Assembly (NCBI GenBank): GCA_964355675.1
Contig: CAYHEC010000020.1
Location: 4,852-68,851, forward strand
Source: CAMBDS01 sp964355675
Lineage (GTDB): Bacteria > Electryoneota > AABM5-125-24 > Hatepunaeales > Hatepunaeaceae
Length of the DNA stretch: 64,000 nt
Direction of reading: 5' to 3'
Shown: in pieces, positions 8,443 to 17,621 of the stretch
Layout of the letters: each line of letters starts with the position of its first letter
Numbering within the stretch: the stretch's first letter is position 1
Notes under the pieces: model-generated
What the model was told of the DNA's origin: nothing
Database searches by the model: none
The model's input: only the letters and a program-made list of their open reading frames with translations
Translations under genes and position numbers: made by a program

Positions 8443-9669
8443 ATGGATGCATTTTCTGCGGGCCGGCGTGGCAAGGATGTCCGCTCCGATTGCTGGGCAA
8501 ATTTCACACCACGCGATTCGGGCGGTATCGATCTGAATATTACGAGCAAAGTCTCTTCGATGTTTGGTGAATCTATCCGCACTCAGACTTTTGAAGTTCT
8601 GAACGCGCTCAAGATCGAGCATTGCCTGCTCGAAATCGAAGACGCCGGTGCGCTACCCTTTGTCATCAGCGCAAGGATCGAAGCCGCAGTGCGCCGATCA
8701 TTAGACGCGCAATATGGAAAAGGCTGTATTGATCCTATGGCTGGATGGATGCCTCCTTTCAAGCAACAATGTCGATATCCAACCTCACGTGACCGGCTTC
8801 GACGATCCCGGCTTTACCTCCCCGGCAACGAACCGAAGTACTTCCTCAACGCTGGTCTGCACAAACCCGATGCGGTGATTCTCGACCTCGAAGACGCAGT
8901 TTCACCACTTGAAAAGGACGCCGCGCGAGTTATCGTGAGGAACGCACTCAGAACGATTGATTTCTACGGAGCGGAGCGAATGGTGCGAATCAATCAAGGC
9001 GAGATGGGAATCGTCGATCTTGAATGGATACTCCCGCACAACGTCCATGTAATTCTTATACCTAAGGTCGAAGACGCCGTTCAAATCAAGGAAGTTGAAT
9101 ACGCCATCCATAACCTCCAGACTCCGGGATCCAATTCAGAAATCAGAAATCAGAACTCAGAAATCTTCCTGATGCCAATCATTGAGTCTGCCAAAGGCGG
9201 AATCAACGCCTACTCAATAGCGACTGCCTCGCCCAGGATAGTCGCCTTGGCGATTGGTCTGGAAGACTACACCGCTGACATCGGCGTGGAGCGAACCCTT
9301 GAGGGCAGGGAATCGTTCTGGCTCCGCTCGCAGGTCGTCAACGCCGCTAAAGCCGCTGGAATCCAAGCCATCGACACCGTCTTCTCTGATGTTGGAGATA
9401 TGGAAGGCTTGAAGGCTTCGGTCAGGGAGTCGAAGTCACTCGGCTTCGAGGGACGCGGTTGCATCCACCCCCGCCAGATTCCTATCGTCCACGAGGCTTT
9501 CGCTCCGACCGACAAAGAGCTTGCCAAAGCCGAGCGCATCGTCGCAGCATTCAAAGAGGCTGAGGAGAAGGGTTTGGGAGTTGTATCGCTTGGTTCGAAG
9601 ATGATCGATCCGCCGGTGGTGAAAAGGGCGCTGAAGACGGTGGAAATGGCGAAACGAGTTCGAAAGTAG
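8443..9669 (+). CDS. citE: Citrate lyase ACP (CitD) fused to citrate lyase beta subunit (CitE)
   Basis: 408 residues. Residues 1-95 match the acyl-carrier subunit CitD: the AGRRGKDVRSDC start corresponds to the region that carries the phosphoribosyl-dephospho-CoA group, and the conserved PRDSGGI, SKV..MFGESIR and EDAGALPFVISARIEAAVRR blocks follow. From about residue 118 it is CitE (RRSRLYLPGNEPKY, AVILDLEDAV, MVRIN, MPIIESAKG, AIGLEDYTADIG, GRGCIHPRQIP), the aldolase-fold subunit that splits citryl-ACP to oxaloacetate and acetyl-ACP. CitD and CitE are separate genes in most bacteria. CitF lies 6 kb downstream on the same strand. No citC, citX or citG (activation genes) is in the window. Citramalate is an alternative substrate. 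Confidence 0.87.
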   Translation: MDAFSAGRRGKDVRSDCWANFTPRDSGGIDLNITSKVSSMFGESIRTQTFEVLNALKIEHCLLEIEDAGALPFVISARIEAAVRRSLDAQYGKGCIDPMAGWMPPFKQQCRYPTSRDRLRRSRLYLPGNEPKYFLNAGLHKPDAVILDLEDAVSPLEKDAARVIVRNALRTIDFYGAERMVRINQGEMGIVDLEWILPHNVHVILIPKVEDAVQIKEVEYAIHNLQTPGSNSEIRNQNSEIFLMPIIESAKGGINAYSIATASPRIVALAIGLEDYTADIGVERTLEGRESFWLRSQVVNAAKAAGIQAIDTVFSDVGDMEGLKASVRESKSLGFEGRGCIHPRQIPIVHEAFAPTDKELAKAERIVAAFKEAEEKGLGVVSLGSKMIDPPVVKRALKTVEMAKRVRK

Positions 9670-9731
9670 TTTGAGTTCGCCGCTTTAGCGTGTCTGATAT
9701 TCCGTTTGAGTTCACCGCTTTAGCTTGTCTG
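9670..9731. repeat. 27-bp direct repeat
   Basis: Two copies (9670-9696 and 9705-9731) starting TTTGAGTTC and ending TGTCTG differ at two positions. They fill the gap between the citrate lyase gene and the next cargo gene. Confidence 0.75.
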
Positions 9732-9780
9732 GAAGTCAAACAGGCTGAAGCTCTGAACTTTGAACCAAAGGAGCAATGAA

Positions 9781-11217
9781 ATGTGGAAAGTATTAGTACT
9801 GGCAACACTTTGCCTCACAAAGACAGGCATCTGCCAGCCGGGGGTCGAGTGGGAATTTCTGTGGCCGGACAACCCTCTCAATTCCTTCAGCATTATTGAC
9901 AATATGCAACCAACACCGGACGGAGGGCTTTTACTACGCGGGACGGGCAACGGAGAAGGCGTCGAATCCGGCATATATCTAATTAAAGTATCTTCGTTTG
10001 GCGAAATAGAGTGGCTGAAGCGGACTGAAGATTCATGGCCAATTCATGATTTGGTGCTACCTGACGAGGGCGCAAACAATGGTATATTGCTCATCGGATA
10101 TATTTATGATGGAAATCGCATTACAGGCATTCGGGTCACGACTCTTAATTATGAGGGAGACTCTATACGCTCAGTAGATTATGCCTCAGAGATGAGTTAC
10201 AGTCTAATCGCTCAGACAATTTCAGGGAACATCGTGCTGATCGAGAAAAATGGACAAAATCTTGTTGAAAGTTTTGTTATTAGCCCTGCAGGTGATTCGT
10301 TGAATACCTTTGAAACACAAACGAACTCCCAAATGTGGGGTAGGCAATTTTTGGTAAAAAGAACTAATAGAAATCCAATTTTCGTTTCCCTTTCACAAGT
10401 GGATCAAAGCATTGGCATAACAACTTTCAATATAACGTCGGATGGAGAACCAATCGATGAAACATTTAATTTGATTGATTATGATGGTGGTGATATTAAC
10501 AAAATCATCGCCACATCTGACGGTGGATTCCTCCTGTCCGGTTTTGGACATGAGATAATAAAAATGAATGCTGACTTCGAACTCGAATGGCAACGCAACT
10601 ATGAATATGGACAAAATGGTGATGATTACTTCAAGACCATCAACGCGATCACCGAATTAGAGAATACTGGTTTTCTTATCTCTGCGGCTTGCGGGACAAG
10701 TGATAGTCCCGCTACACTCACGTTGATTAGGGTCGATGCTATTGGACGGATGATTTATGCTCAGGATAATGATCAAATGACGATAGAAGGGGGTTTCAAC
10801 GCGTTCATCACGGTGGCAGACGACGGAGGCTACTACCACGCATCGACGAGTTACGATACTAATGAAGATGGCTTTCTAATCGGCAAACGCTTCTGGCTAT
10901 TCAAAACCGAACCCGACGTCTGGGGTGTCGATGATCCTTCGCCTCCTCTCCTCCCTGCTGAGACGAGTTTCACCCTATTCCCCAATCCTTGCAACCAGCA
11001 GATCGGGATCAAACTGCAATTGACACATGCCGGGTTGCAAACACTGAACATCTTCAGCTCCGCCGGTCGTCTCGAACGCGAGATCAATCTGGGATTTCTT
11101 CCTGCAGGCGAATCAACACAAGTTATCTCTGATCATAGTCTATGTAACGGCGTCTATTTCATCCATCTCGTCAATGATATCCATTCCGCTCCACAACCAA
11201 TTGTAATCTTGAAATAA
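9781..11217 (+). CDS. Secreted protein with T9SS sorting domain
   Basis: 478 residues from ATG 9781, preceded by AAAGGAGC; an upstream in-frame TTG lacks a ribosome site. Signal peptide residues 1-19 (cleavage after GICQ). The body carries PDGGLLLRGTG, SDGGFLLSGFG and DDGGYYHAST units, as in the cargo proteins at 1616, 4784 and 35143. The C-terminus (FTLFPNPCNQQIGIKL to PIVILK) is a divergent type A sorting domain in which the usual FN after NP is CN. It lies in the citrate lyase neighbourhood but is probably unrelated to it. Confidence 0.8.
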   Translation: MWKVLVLATLCLTKTGICQPGVEWEFLWPDNPLNSFSIIDNMQPTPDGGLLLRGTGNGEGVESGIYLIKVSSFGEIEWLKRTEDSWPIHDLVLPDEGANNGILLIGYIYDGNRITGIRVTTLNYEGDSIRSVDYASEMSYSLIAQTISGNIVLIEKNGQNLVESFVISPAGDSLNTFETQTNSQMWGRQFLVKRTNRNPIFVSLSQVDQSIGITTFNITSDGEPIDETFNLIDYDGGDINKIIATSDGGFLLSGFGHEIIKMNADFELEWQRNYEYGQNGDDYFKTINAITELENTGFLISAACGTSDSPATLTLIRVDAIGRMIYAQDNDQMTIEGGFNAFITVADDGGYYHASTSYDTNEDGFLIGKRFWLFKTEPDVWGVDDPSPPLLPAETSFTLFPNPCNQQIGIKLQLTHAGLQTLNIFSSAGRLEREINLGFLPAGESTQVISDHSLCNGVYFIHLVNDIHSAPQPIVILK

Positions 11218-11220
11218 ACC

Positions 11221-12423
11221 TTGAAACCTTCCCGCCTCCCCGCAACCGTCATCGTCCTTGGATTGGTCTCTTTCTTCACTGACTTCTCCAGCGAGATGAT
11301 CTACCCCCTCCTGCCGGTCTTCCTGACGACCGTCCTTGGAGCCGGAGCCGTTGCTCTCGGCGTCATCGAGGGCGTCGCCGAGGCAACCGCCTCAGTGCTG
11401 AAGATCGTCTCAGGTTACTGGACAGACAAGGTTTCCCGCCGCAAGCCATTCATTGTCGCAGGGTATGGACTGGCGAGTGTTGTCAGGCCGCTGATAGGAC
11501 TGGCAAACGTCTGGCCAATGGTGCTTGGCTTGAGGTTTGTTGACCGGATCGGCAAGGGGCTCAGGACTTCCCCGCGTGATTCATTGATCGCCGATGTCGT
11601 TGAACCGGCGCGCCGGGGCGAGGCTTACGGTTTCCATCGGGCAATGGATCACGCCGGAGCCGTCGTCGGGCCGTTGGTCGCGGCGTTGTTGATGAGTTCG
11701 TTTGGAGTGCCGATCCGCACGGTCTTCCTGTTGGCGGCGATTCCAGCCGCGGTTGTCATAGTGATCCTCGTTTTTGGGCTGAAAGAGAAGCCAAGGGAGG
11801 TCAAGGTTAAGGCTGAGGTTAAGGTTAAGGTTGAGGTTAAGGCTGAGGTCAAGGTTGAGGCTGAGGAAGCAACATTCGCACCTGGCTTCAAGTTTTATCT
11901 TGTCACCGTGGGAATTTTCACGTTGGGAAATTCAACTGACGCCTTTTTACTCCTGCGCATGACTGACGCCGGAGTATCGGCGGTCTGGATTTCGCTTTTG
12001 TGGGCGGCTCACCATGTGATAAAAATGACTGCCACTTTTTACGGTGGAAGATGGTCGGACAAACTTGGCTACAAACCGATGATTATCCTCGGCTGGATTG
12101 TCTATGCGGCGATATATTTCGGATTCGGGATGGTCGGAAAGGAGACGGGACTGGTTGCGCTATTCCTTGCTTATGGCTTATATTTTGGCTTGACCGAACC
12201 TGCCGAAAAAGCCCTCGTCAGCCGGTTTGCCGCAACTCATTCACGAGGAAGAGCGTTCGGCTGGTTCCATGGAGTCGTCGGAATCGGAGCGTTACCAGCA
12301 AGTATCTTATTCGGTTTGCTTTACAAGTCATACGGCGCATTGACCGCATTCGGACTCGGAGCCTGCCTCGCATTGACAGCGGCAGTCATGTTGACCATGA
12401 TTAAGGTGAAAACAGATATATGA
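11221..12423 (+). CDS. MFS transporter with a tandem-repeat cytoplasmic loop
   Basis: 400 residues, start TTG 11221 three bases after the previous stop. About 12 membrane segments. Family features are the MFS loop 2-3 motif (SGYWTDKVSRRKPFI) and its second-half counterpart (GGRWSDKLGYKP). Similar to the drug/metabolite efflux branch of the major facilitator superfamily; the substrate is unknown. Between helices 6 and 7, residues about 193-217 are a highly charged run of alternating (K/E)V(K/E)A units encoded by a degenerate hexanucleotide array (AAGGTT/GAGGCT, about 11797-11865). Its stop overlaps the start of the cupin gene, so the two are translationally coupled. Confidence 0.85.
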   Translation: MKPSRLPATVIVLGLVSFFTDFSSEMIYPLLPVFLTTVLGAGAVALGVIEGVAEATASVLKIVSGYWTDKVSRRKPFIVAGYGLASVVRPLIGLANVWPMVLGLRFVDRIGKGLRTSPRDSLIADVVEPARRGEAYGFHRAMDHAGAVVGPLVAALLMSSFGVPIRTVFLLAAIPAAVVIVILVFGLKEKPREVKVKAEVKVKVEVKAEVKVEAEEATFAPGFKFYLVTVGIFTLGNSTDAFLLLRMTDAGVSAVWISLLWAAHHVIKMTATFYGGRWSDKLGYKPMIILGWIVYAAIYFGFGMVGKETGLVALFLAYGLYFGLTEPAEKALVSRFAATHSRGRAFGWFHGVVGIGALPASILFGLLYKSYGALTAFGLGACLALTAAVMLTMIKVKTDI

Positions 12424-12794
12424 AGAGCAAGCAACCATACAACCTGCACATGAACGTCAAATTTCCACCGCTTACCCTAATCGACGTCGGGGTGGAAGGC
12501 GACGCAGTAACTGAGCAATGGTTCAATCAAACTCTGACGCGAGTCAATGATTGCGTCGTGCGAATGGGGGTCTTTCTCGGCGAGTTTCATTTTCATAAAC
12601 ACGATAGTGAAGACGAATTCTTCTACGTTGTGGAAGGTAAACTGCTTCTCGATTTTGAGGATAGAACGATAGAATTAATCCCACAACAAGGCTTGACCGT
12701 ACCAAAGGGTGTCTTCCATCGCACACGTGCCCTTGAACGAACGGTAGTCCTGATGATCGAAGGCGCGAATATCGTTCCAACTGGTGATAATTAA
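12420..12794 (+). CDS. Single-domain cupin protein
   Basis: 124 residues, ATG 12420 overlapping the MFS stop by four bases. Cupin motif 1 is present with its metal ligands (HFHKHDSEDEFFYVVEG) and motif 2 follows (VPKGVFHRTRA with the His). The small beta-barrel would bind a metal ion. Proteins of this size may be sugar isomerases, dioxygenases or binding proteins, and no more specific call is justified. Coupling to an exporter suggests they act on the same small molecule, by inference only. Confidence 0.8.
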   Translation: MKSKQPYNLHMNVKFPPLTLIDVGVEGDAVTEQWFNQTLTRVNDCVVRMGVFLGEFHFHKHDSEDEFFYVVEGKLLLDFEDRTIELIPQQGLTVPKGVFHRTRALERTVVLMIEGANIVPTGDN

Positions 12795-12802
12795 TTCCAA
12801 TC

Positions 12803-12933
12803 AGGGTCTGCTGAAAAAGTCAAGAACTGCCCGTAGGGGCGATTTTAATCGCCCACTTCAAAATAATTTGTGCTGAGTGGAACGCTCGGCGAATAAATTC
12901 GCCGCTACCTTTACCACATTTTCAGCAGACCCT
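12803..12933. mobile_element. MITE-like element with 15-bp perfect terminal inverted repeats
   Basis: AGGGTCTGCTGAAAA (12803-12817) is repeated inverted at 12919-12933. Inside are two palindromes of the GGGGCGA...TCGCCC and CGGCGAAT...ATTCGCCG kinds. 131 bp, no coding capacity. Related ends occur at about 13766, 24575-24615 and 30941-31029. Confidence 0.75.
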
Positions 12934-12985
12934 AATTAATAGATCGATTCGTGTTTGTAATCAAGCAATTACGAAGGAGTACTAA

Positions 12986-13750
12986 ATGGAAGAACGTCGG
13001 CACACAACTCAACAAGACATAGATCGGCAAAGTGAAGAAGCGGCAGACCGTGAGCGTCGTCGGGCTGATCGTCGCAGAAATGACCGGCGATATACCGATC
13101 TTAGCATGGGAGATTGGGCTCCGCTTCCTCTAAGCCATAGAATTCTAAGCGCTTCTGATGGACTTACCATAAGAAACGATCTTCGCTCTGGTGACGTTGG
13201 TTGGTTGACATGGCTTCATGGGGTCATTTACGCCAGAGAGCGAAGTTGGGATCACACCTTCGAAGCGTATGTCGCCGAATCGCTTGCTCAGTTTGCTCTG
13301 CGCCAAAACCGTCGCGAGAGGATTTGGTTGATAGAGTGCTTTGATCGAATCGGAATAGCCTTTGAGGGTAAAGACATCCTCAATACAGAATCTAACGAAG
13401 AAAATGAAGCGCTAATACCCTTGGATAATAATTTCCCGCCGCCAGAAGCCTACCCCTCAATCGTTGGTTCCATAGCGGTTGTCGAGTCATCTCCTGAGGA
13501 GGCGCAACTCCGCTGGTTGTTACTCACACCCGAGCTTCGCGGCAAAGGCGTCGGGCGGAAGTTGATTGAGAAGGCTATATTTTTCGCTAAAGAATCACAT
13601 TACAAATATATTTTCCTTTGGACAACGACCGATCTTGAGGATGCCGCGAGGCTGTACGAGGCGGCTGGATTTAGAGTCGTCGAGGAAGTAACGCGAGAGA
13701 TCTGGGGAAAGGAAGTGACGGAACAGAAATACGAAATATCGCTACTCTGA
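12986..13750 (+). CDS. GNAT-family acetyltransferase with Arg-rich N-terminal tail
   Basis: 254 residues behind AAGGAGTACTAA. Residues 1-38 are highly charged (RERRRADRRRNDRR) and probably unstructured. The rest follows a GNAT or GNAT-like layout: TIRNDLRSGDVGWL at the domain start and acetyl-CoA binding motif A at about 177-200 (LLLTPELRGKGVGRKLIEKA), followed by LYEAAGFRVV. In some MarR-GNAT proteins the acetyltransferase half begins with a similar RxxxxGDVGWLxxxHG segment, but no winged helix is present here. The substrate is unknown. It stands alone between two MITE-like repeats. Confidence 0.82.
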   Translation: MEERRHTTQQDIDRQSEEAADRERRRADRRRNDRRYTDLSMGDWAPLPLSHRILSASDGLTIRNDLRSGDVGWLTWLHGVIYARERSWDHTFEAYVAESLAQFALRQNRRERIWLIECFDRIGIAFEGKDILNTESNEENEALIPLDNNFPPPEAYPSIVGSIAVVESSPEEAQLRWLLLTPELRGKGVGRKLIEKAIFFAKESHYKYIFLWTTTDLEDAARLYEAAGFRVVEEVTREIWGKEVTEQKYEISLL

Positions 13751-13765
13751 ATCATCATTATCAGG

Positions 13766-13783
13766 GTTGGCTGAAAAAGTCTT
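13766..13783. repeat. Solitary end of the MITE-like family
   Basis: AGGGTTGGCTGAAAAAGT resembles the terminal repeat of the 12803 element. The matching second end is not evident, so this is a relic. Confidence 0.45.
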
Positions 13784-13874
13784 GCTGAGTCAAGTCATTC
13801 AAAATAATAGCCACAAGAAATATCACCTGAACAAACTAATCGAGTTACAGTCACAATAACACTTGGTAGTGATT

Positions 13875-15830
13875 ATGAAGCGCTGGTATTCTCTTTCTTT
13901 ACAAATTTTGATCGCATTTATCACAATCTGTTCGGGTTGTTCGAGCGACAAAATTCAGAATCCAAATCAAGGTAAGCCACGGCTTATCATCTCGACCGAC
14001 ACGCTAAACTTCTCGTCTATCTCCTTAGTAGATACGCTTATCCTTTCGACCGACCCTCCGGGAAAAATCGATTGGACTGTCTCATTCAAGCCGCCCTGGA
14101 TTTCCGCAAGTCTATTGAGCGGCAGTTTGAATGGCGGCTCAAGTCCAATCATCGTGACCGTCAATCCCGGAAATTTATTCCCAGGAGCCTACCAATCCCA
14201 CATCGACTTTACCGGAGACCCCCGCGGAGAGCTGAGCGTCATATGTTTTTTGAATGTAATGAATTACTCAGACGCAAGAGTAGAAGTTGATACAATTCAC
14301 CTTCTCACCCCTGATTACTCGAGTGGATTTTACTTGCACAATATCGGTAACAATACCTTGCAATGGTCATCAAGCGTCTCTTTTGAACGATTGGGTGTCA
14401 TCCCATTTCAAGGACGAATCACAGCGGGAGATAGCGCTTTTATAACAGTATTCATTGATAAATCAAGAATGCCAGCGGCCTTATATCATGAAACGATAAC
14501 CATTACTTCGAATTCGGTCAGAGGATCATTAACGATACCCGTGGTCTTTGAAGTCCCCGCCTTCACCGGAATCAGCCTGAATCCTTCCGCTCTCCGGTTC
14601 GATTTCAGGATTGACAGTGCCTACTTCACGATAACAAACATCGGTAATATTCCCGTCAACTGGCTTTCAGAAGGCGGCGCGAACTACCTGACAATATCAC
14701 CTGTTTCGGGAACGGTCGAGATAAATGATACTGCAAGGGTTCGACTGGTAGTCGACAGGACAGGCTTGGCCACCGATACGCTAACGACAGAGATTCATTT
14801 CATTTGTAACGATAGTTTTCACGATACCCTCAATGTTGAGCTATGGAACTTTCGATCTGATATCTGGTGGCTCGATTTCGAAATCTTCGATGTTGATTAC
14901 AATCGGTCGAGTGATCTCTTAACTGCGACATGCCCGTTCCCATATTCTTTGAATAGCATTAACTTAACAACAAGGTCTATTGCCAATTTCGAACTTCCGA
15001 GATCTCCGGAATGCGTATCTATTCACCCCGATGGCGGCTTCGCAGTCGTCGGCCATAACGGGTCGATTAGTCTTGTAGATCTGAGCGGGCTTAACCCCGT
15101 CAGATCAATCGACCTAAGCGCAGTCGCTGATGACATCATTTTTGGTCCCAATAACTGGGTTTATGTATTCCCGAGAATCGATCAATGGACAAACATTTTC
15201 TGTATCAACCTTCTGGATGGATCAGAACGAATGAGCAACCGCCTTATCTGGCAGGGCACCAGGGCCCGGCTTCATCCTTCAGGCAACTACATCTATGGGC
15301 TTTCACGGGATATCTACCCGAACGATCTCGAGAAATACGACATCCGACGAGACACCGCTTTGGTACTTTACAACTCGCCTTATCATGGAGACTATGACCT
15401 GGGCAGAGAGTTCTGGATTGCCGAGGATGGGACGAGGATCTATACCGCGAGCGGCAACACATTCACCAGTTCAGAAGCTCGTGAATCAGACATGTTTTAT
15501 CGTGGGCATTTTGATGGGATGGAGGAAATTCGTTGGGCGTCACTCTCTGACGCACAGAATTTGGTGGCGCTACTGGGACCTCGTCAGGATGCTACGGGAA
15601 TTTACGACAGAGTTTATATATACAGTCAGAATTCTCTTCAGCTTGACCAGACGATCTTGCTTCCACCGCAGGTGAAGTTTGAGGAATTTGGCTGGCGGAG
15701 GATCAATTTGGAGGGCTATTATTTATTTTTTGATCCTACCGGGAGGGAGCTACGGGTCGTTGTCAGCGGTGTTTCACCGGACGGTACAGTGAAGTGGGGG
15801 ATTGTGACAGTACCGGTGGCGGGTGGATAG
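13875..15830 (+). CDS. Lipoprotein with BACON-like Ig repeats and a propeller-like C-terminal part
   Basis: 651 residues from ATG 13875. Signal peptide with a lipobox ending ICSGC at residue 19, followed by SS, so it is a probable lipoprotein. Residues 35-330 contain three or so ~95-residue beta-sandwich repeats with the W/L..S..SGxxxxxxxxxV.V......G.Y pattern and ITNIGN..VNW (BACON/Abnormal-spindle-like domains, often protein or glycan binding). Residues 340-650 have recurrent short beta units (HPDGGFAVVGHNG, HPSGNYIYGLSRD, DGTRIYTASGN) that look like a six- or seven-bladed propeller. No T9SS sorting domain. Role unknown, probably outer-membrane surface or periplasm. Confidence 0.72.
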   Translation: MKRWYSLSLQILIAFITICSGCSSDKIQNPNQGKPRLIISTDTLNFSSISLVDTLILSTDPPGKIDWTVSFKPPWISASLLSGSLNGGSSPIIVTVNPGNLFPGAYQSHIDFTGDPRGELSVICFLNVMNYSDARVEVDTIHLLTPDYSSGFYLHNIGNNTLQWSSSVSFERLGVIPFQGRITAGDSAFITVFIDKSRMPAALYHETITITSNSVRGSLTIPVVFEVPAFTGISLNPSALRFDFRIDSAYFTITNIGNIPVNWLSEGGANYLTISPVSGTVEINDTARVRLVVDRTGLATDTLTTEIHFICNDSFHDTLNVELWNFRSDIWWLDFEIFDVDYNRSSDLLTATCPFPYSLNSINLTTRSIANFELPRSPECVSIHPDGGFAVVGHNGSISLVDLSGLNPVRSIDLSAVADDIIFGPNNWVYVFPRIDQWTNIFCINLLDGSERMSNRLIWQGTRARLHPSGNYIYGLSRDIYPNDLEKYDIRRDTALVLYNSPYHGDYDLGREFWIAEDGTRIYTASGNTFTSSEARESDMFYRGHFDGMEEIRWASLSDAQNLVALLGPRQDATGIYDRVYIYSQNSLQLDQTILLPPQVKFEEFGWRRINLEGYYLFFDPTGRELRVVVSGVSPDGTVKWGIVTVPVAGG

Positions 15831-15858
15831 AAACCCACCCGCCAAGGTTTAGGTCAAC

Positions 15859-15883
15859 GGCGGATTGAAATCCGCCTCCAAGA
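15859..15883. repeat. Palindromic element, GGCGGATT family, intergenic copy
   Basis: GGCGGATT...AATCCGCC followed by TCCAAGA. The same element is found in frame inside the next gene at 16074-16100. Confidence 0.8.
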
Positions 15884-15900
15884 ATACAAAACAACATTTT

Positions 15901-17472
15901 ATGAAATCACAACTTACCAAAAACGCCCTCGACCGTCTCGTACCGACCGTCGTAAACGGTATTGAGGCTGTGCCCTTCCAAGGCGTCGGCAAATTCCGCC
16001 CAACCGGACGCAAAGCCGCGCCTCCGATCTCATCATGCGCGGACTTTCCAAGAGATGGGAATAAAATCATCAAGGGCGGATTGAAATCCGCCCTCCAAGA
16101 GGCGTTGGAACGGTGCGGGCTGAAAGACGGAATGACCATCTCAACCCATCACCACTTCCGCGATGGCGATCTCGTCGCCAACCAGATCTTCGACGCCGCC
16201 GCCGAGCTTGGCGTCAAGGATCTCCGCTGGTTTCCAAGCGCCTCGTTCCCCTGCCACAAGCCAATCATCGCACATCTGAACTCCGGGATTGTTCATCACA
16301 TCGAAGGCTCGATGAACGGGCCTCTGGGTGACTATTGCACCGAAGGAAAAATGCGCGGATTGGGGGTGCTCAGGTCGCACGGCGGGCGCTGGCAAGCCGT
16401 TCAGGACGGCGAAGTCCACATCGACATCGCTGTCATCGCCGCGCCGACTGCCGACCAGTTCGGCAACGCCACCGGCGACCGGGGACCTTCAGCTTGCGGG
16501 AGCCTCGGTTTTGCGCTGGCAGACTCGATGTACGCCGACAAGGTCATCGTCGTTACCGATAATCTCGTCGATTTTCCCTGCATTCCATGGCAAATCCAAG
16601 GCAATTACGTCGATGCGGTGATCGTCATGGATAAGATCGGAGATCCGGCGAAGATCGTCTCCGGCACAACCGAAGTCACCAAGTCCCCCGACCGGTTGCT
16701 GATCGCCGAATTGACGGCTCGCTTCTGCGACGAAGCGGGGATCATCAAGGACGGATTCTCGTTCCAAGCCGGAGCTGGAGGCACTGCTCTTTCCTTCAGT
16801 CTTTTCCTCGCTGAGATCATGCGCGAACGCGGCATCAAAGCCCGCTTCGCTCGAGGTGGATCGAACAAATACCTCGTGCAGATGTTGAAGGAAGGCTTGG
16901 TCGAATATATCCTCGACGGGCAGACCTTTGACTTGCACGGCGTCACCAGTCTCCGCGACAATCCGCGCCATGTCAGCACCTCGCCCTTCACCAGCTACAA
17001 CTACCACGGCAAGGGGAATTTTGCCTCGCTGGTCGATGCTGTGGTGCTTGGCGCAACCGAAGTCGATACCGACTTCAACGCCAACGTCGTGACGCACTCC
17101 GACGGACGGCTGTTGCATGGCATCGGCGGCTGGCAGAACTGCCTGTTCTCGAAATGCACGATCCTGCCTATTCCGTCGTTCCGCGACCGGATACCGGTTA
17201 TTGTTGACCGGGTGACGACGCTTTGCGGACCTGGTGAGCTTATCGACGTGATTGTTACCGAGCGAGGTATTGCTATTAATCCGCTTAGGACTGACTTGCT
17301 TGATAAACTGCGAGGTTCTTCCCTGCCGATCAAAAGCATCATTGAGCTTAAGGAAGAGATAGAGGATATTTGCGGAAAACCTGAACCAGCCAAAACTTCC
17401 GATCAGGCTGTGGCGGTGGTGAAGTGGGTTGACGGGACGGTGATCGATTCGGTTTGGAAAGTGGAGAGTTGA
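15901..17472 (+). CDS. citF: Citrate lyase alpha subunit (citrate:acetyl-ACP transferase)
   Basis: 523 residues from ATG 15901; the reading frame continues upstream only through the palindromic element. CitF swaps acetyl for citryl on the CitD carrier. Diagnostic blocks: GLKDGMTISTHHHFRDGD, SACGSLGFALADSMYADKV, KDGFSFQAGAGGTALS, FDLHGVTSLRDNPRH, DTDFNANVVTHSDG and VTERGIAINPLR. Residues about 46-66 are anomalous: codons 58-66 are a GGGCGGATT/AATCCGCCC palindrome (16074-16093), preceded by a degenerate half copy (about 16040), inserted in frame just before the conserved domain. The lyase would work with the CitD-CitE fusion 6 kb upstream, splitting citrate into acetate and oxaloacetate. Confidence 0.92.
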   Translation: MKSQLTKNALDRLVPTVVNGIEAVPFQGVGKFRPTGRKAAPPISSCADFPRDGNKIIKGGLKSALQEALERCGLKDGMTISTHHHFRDGDLVANQIFDAAAELGVKDLRWFPSASFPCHKPIIAHLNSGIVHHIEGSMNGPLGDYCTEGKMRGLGVLRSHGGRWQAVQDGEVHIDIAVIAAPTADQFGNATGDRGPSACGSLGFALADSMYADKVIVVTDNLVDFPCIPWQIQGNYVDAVIVMDKIGDPAKIVSGTTEVTKSPDRLLIAELTARFCDEAGIIKDGFSFQAGAGGTALSFSLFLAEIMRERGIKARFARGGSNKYLVQMLKEGLVEYILDGQTFDLHGVTSLRDNPRHVSTSPFTSYNYHGKGNFASLVDAVVLGATEVDTDFNANVVTHSDGRLLHGIGGWQNCLFSKCTILPIPSFRDRIPVIVDRVTTLCGPGELIDVIVTERGIAINPLRTDLLDKLRGSSLPIKSIIELKEEIEDICGKPEPAKTSDQAVAVVKWVDGTVIDSVWKVES

Positions 17473-17482
17473 GAGTACACAA

Positions 17483-17585
17483 GATGAGTCATCCTGAACG
17501 AAGTGAAGGATCTCTGTTTACAATTATTTGATTGCAAATCTTGCTCAAAAACAGATATCCTTCACTTCGTTCAGGATGAATCTCA
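17483..17585. repeat. Long inverted repeat built on ATCCTGAACGAAGTGAAGGAT
   Basis: Two arms of about 38 bases (17483-17520 and 17548-17585) are near-perfect inverted copies around a 27-base spacer. Each arm carries TCCTGAACGAAGTGAAGGA. It may act as a bidirectional terminator but lacks a clear T tract. Confidence 0.7.
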
Positions 17586-17621
17586 TAGAATTAGCTGTAC
17601 TGATTAATAATAGAGATTAAG

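Noticed and set aside
16489..17118. 209-codon minus-strand ORF opposite citF
   Set aside because: It is the antisense shadow of a GC-rich conserved gene. It has no ribosome site and no recognisable domain.
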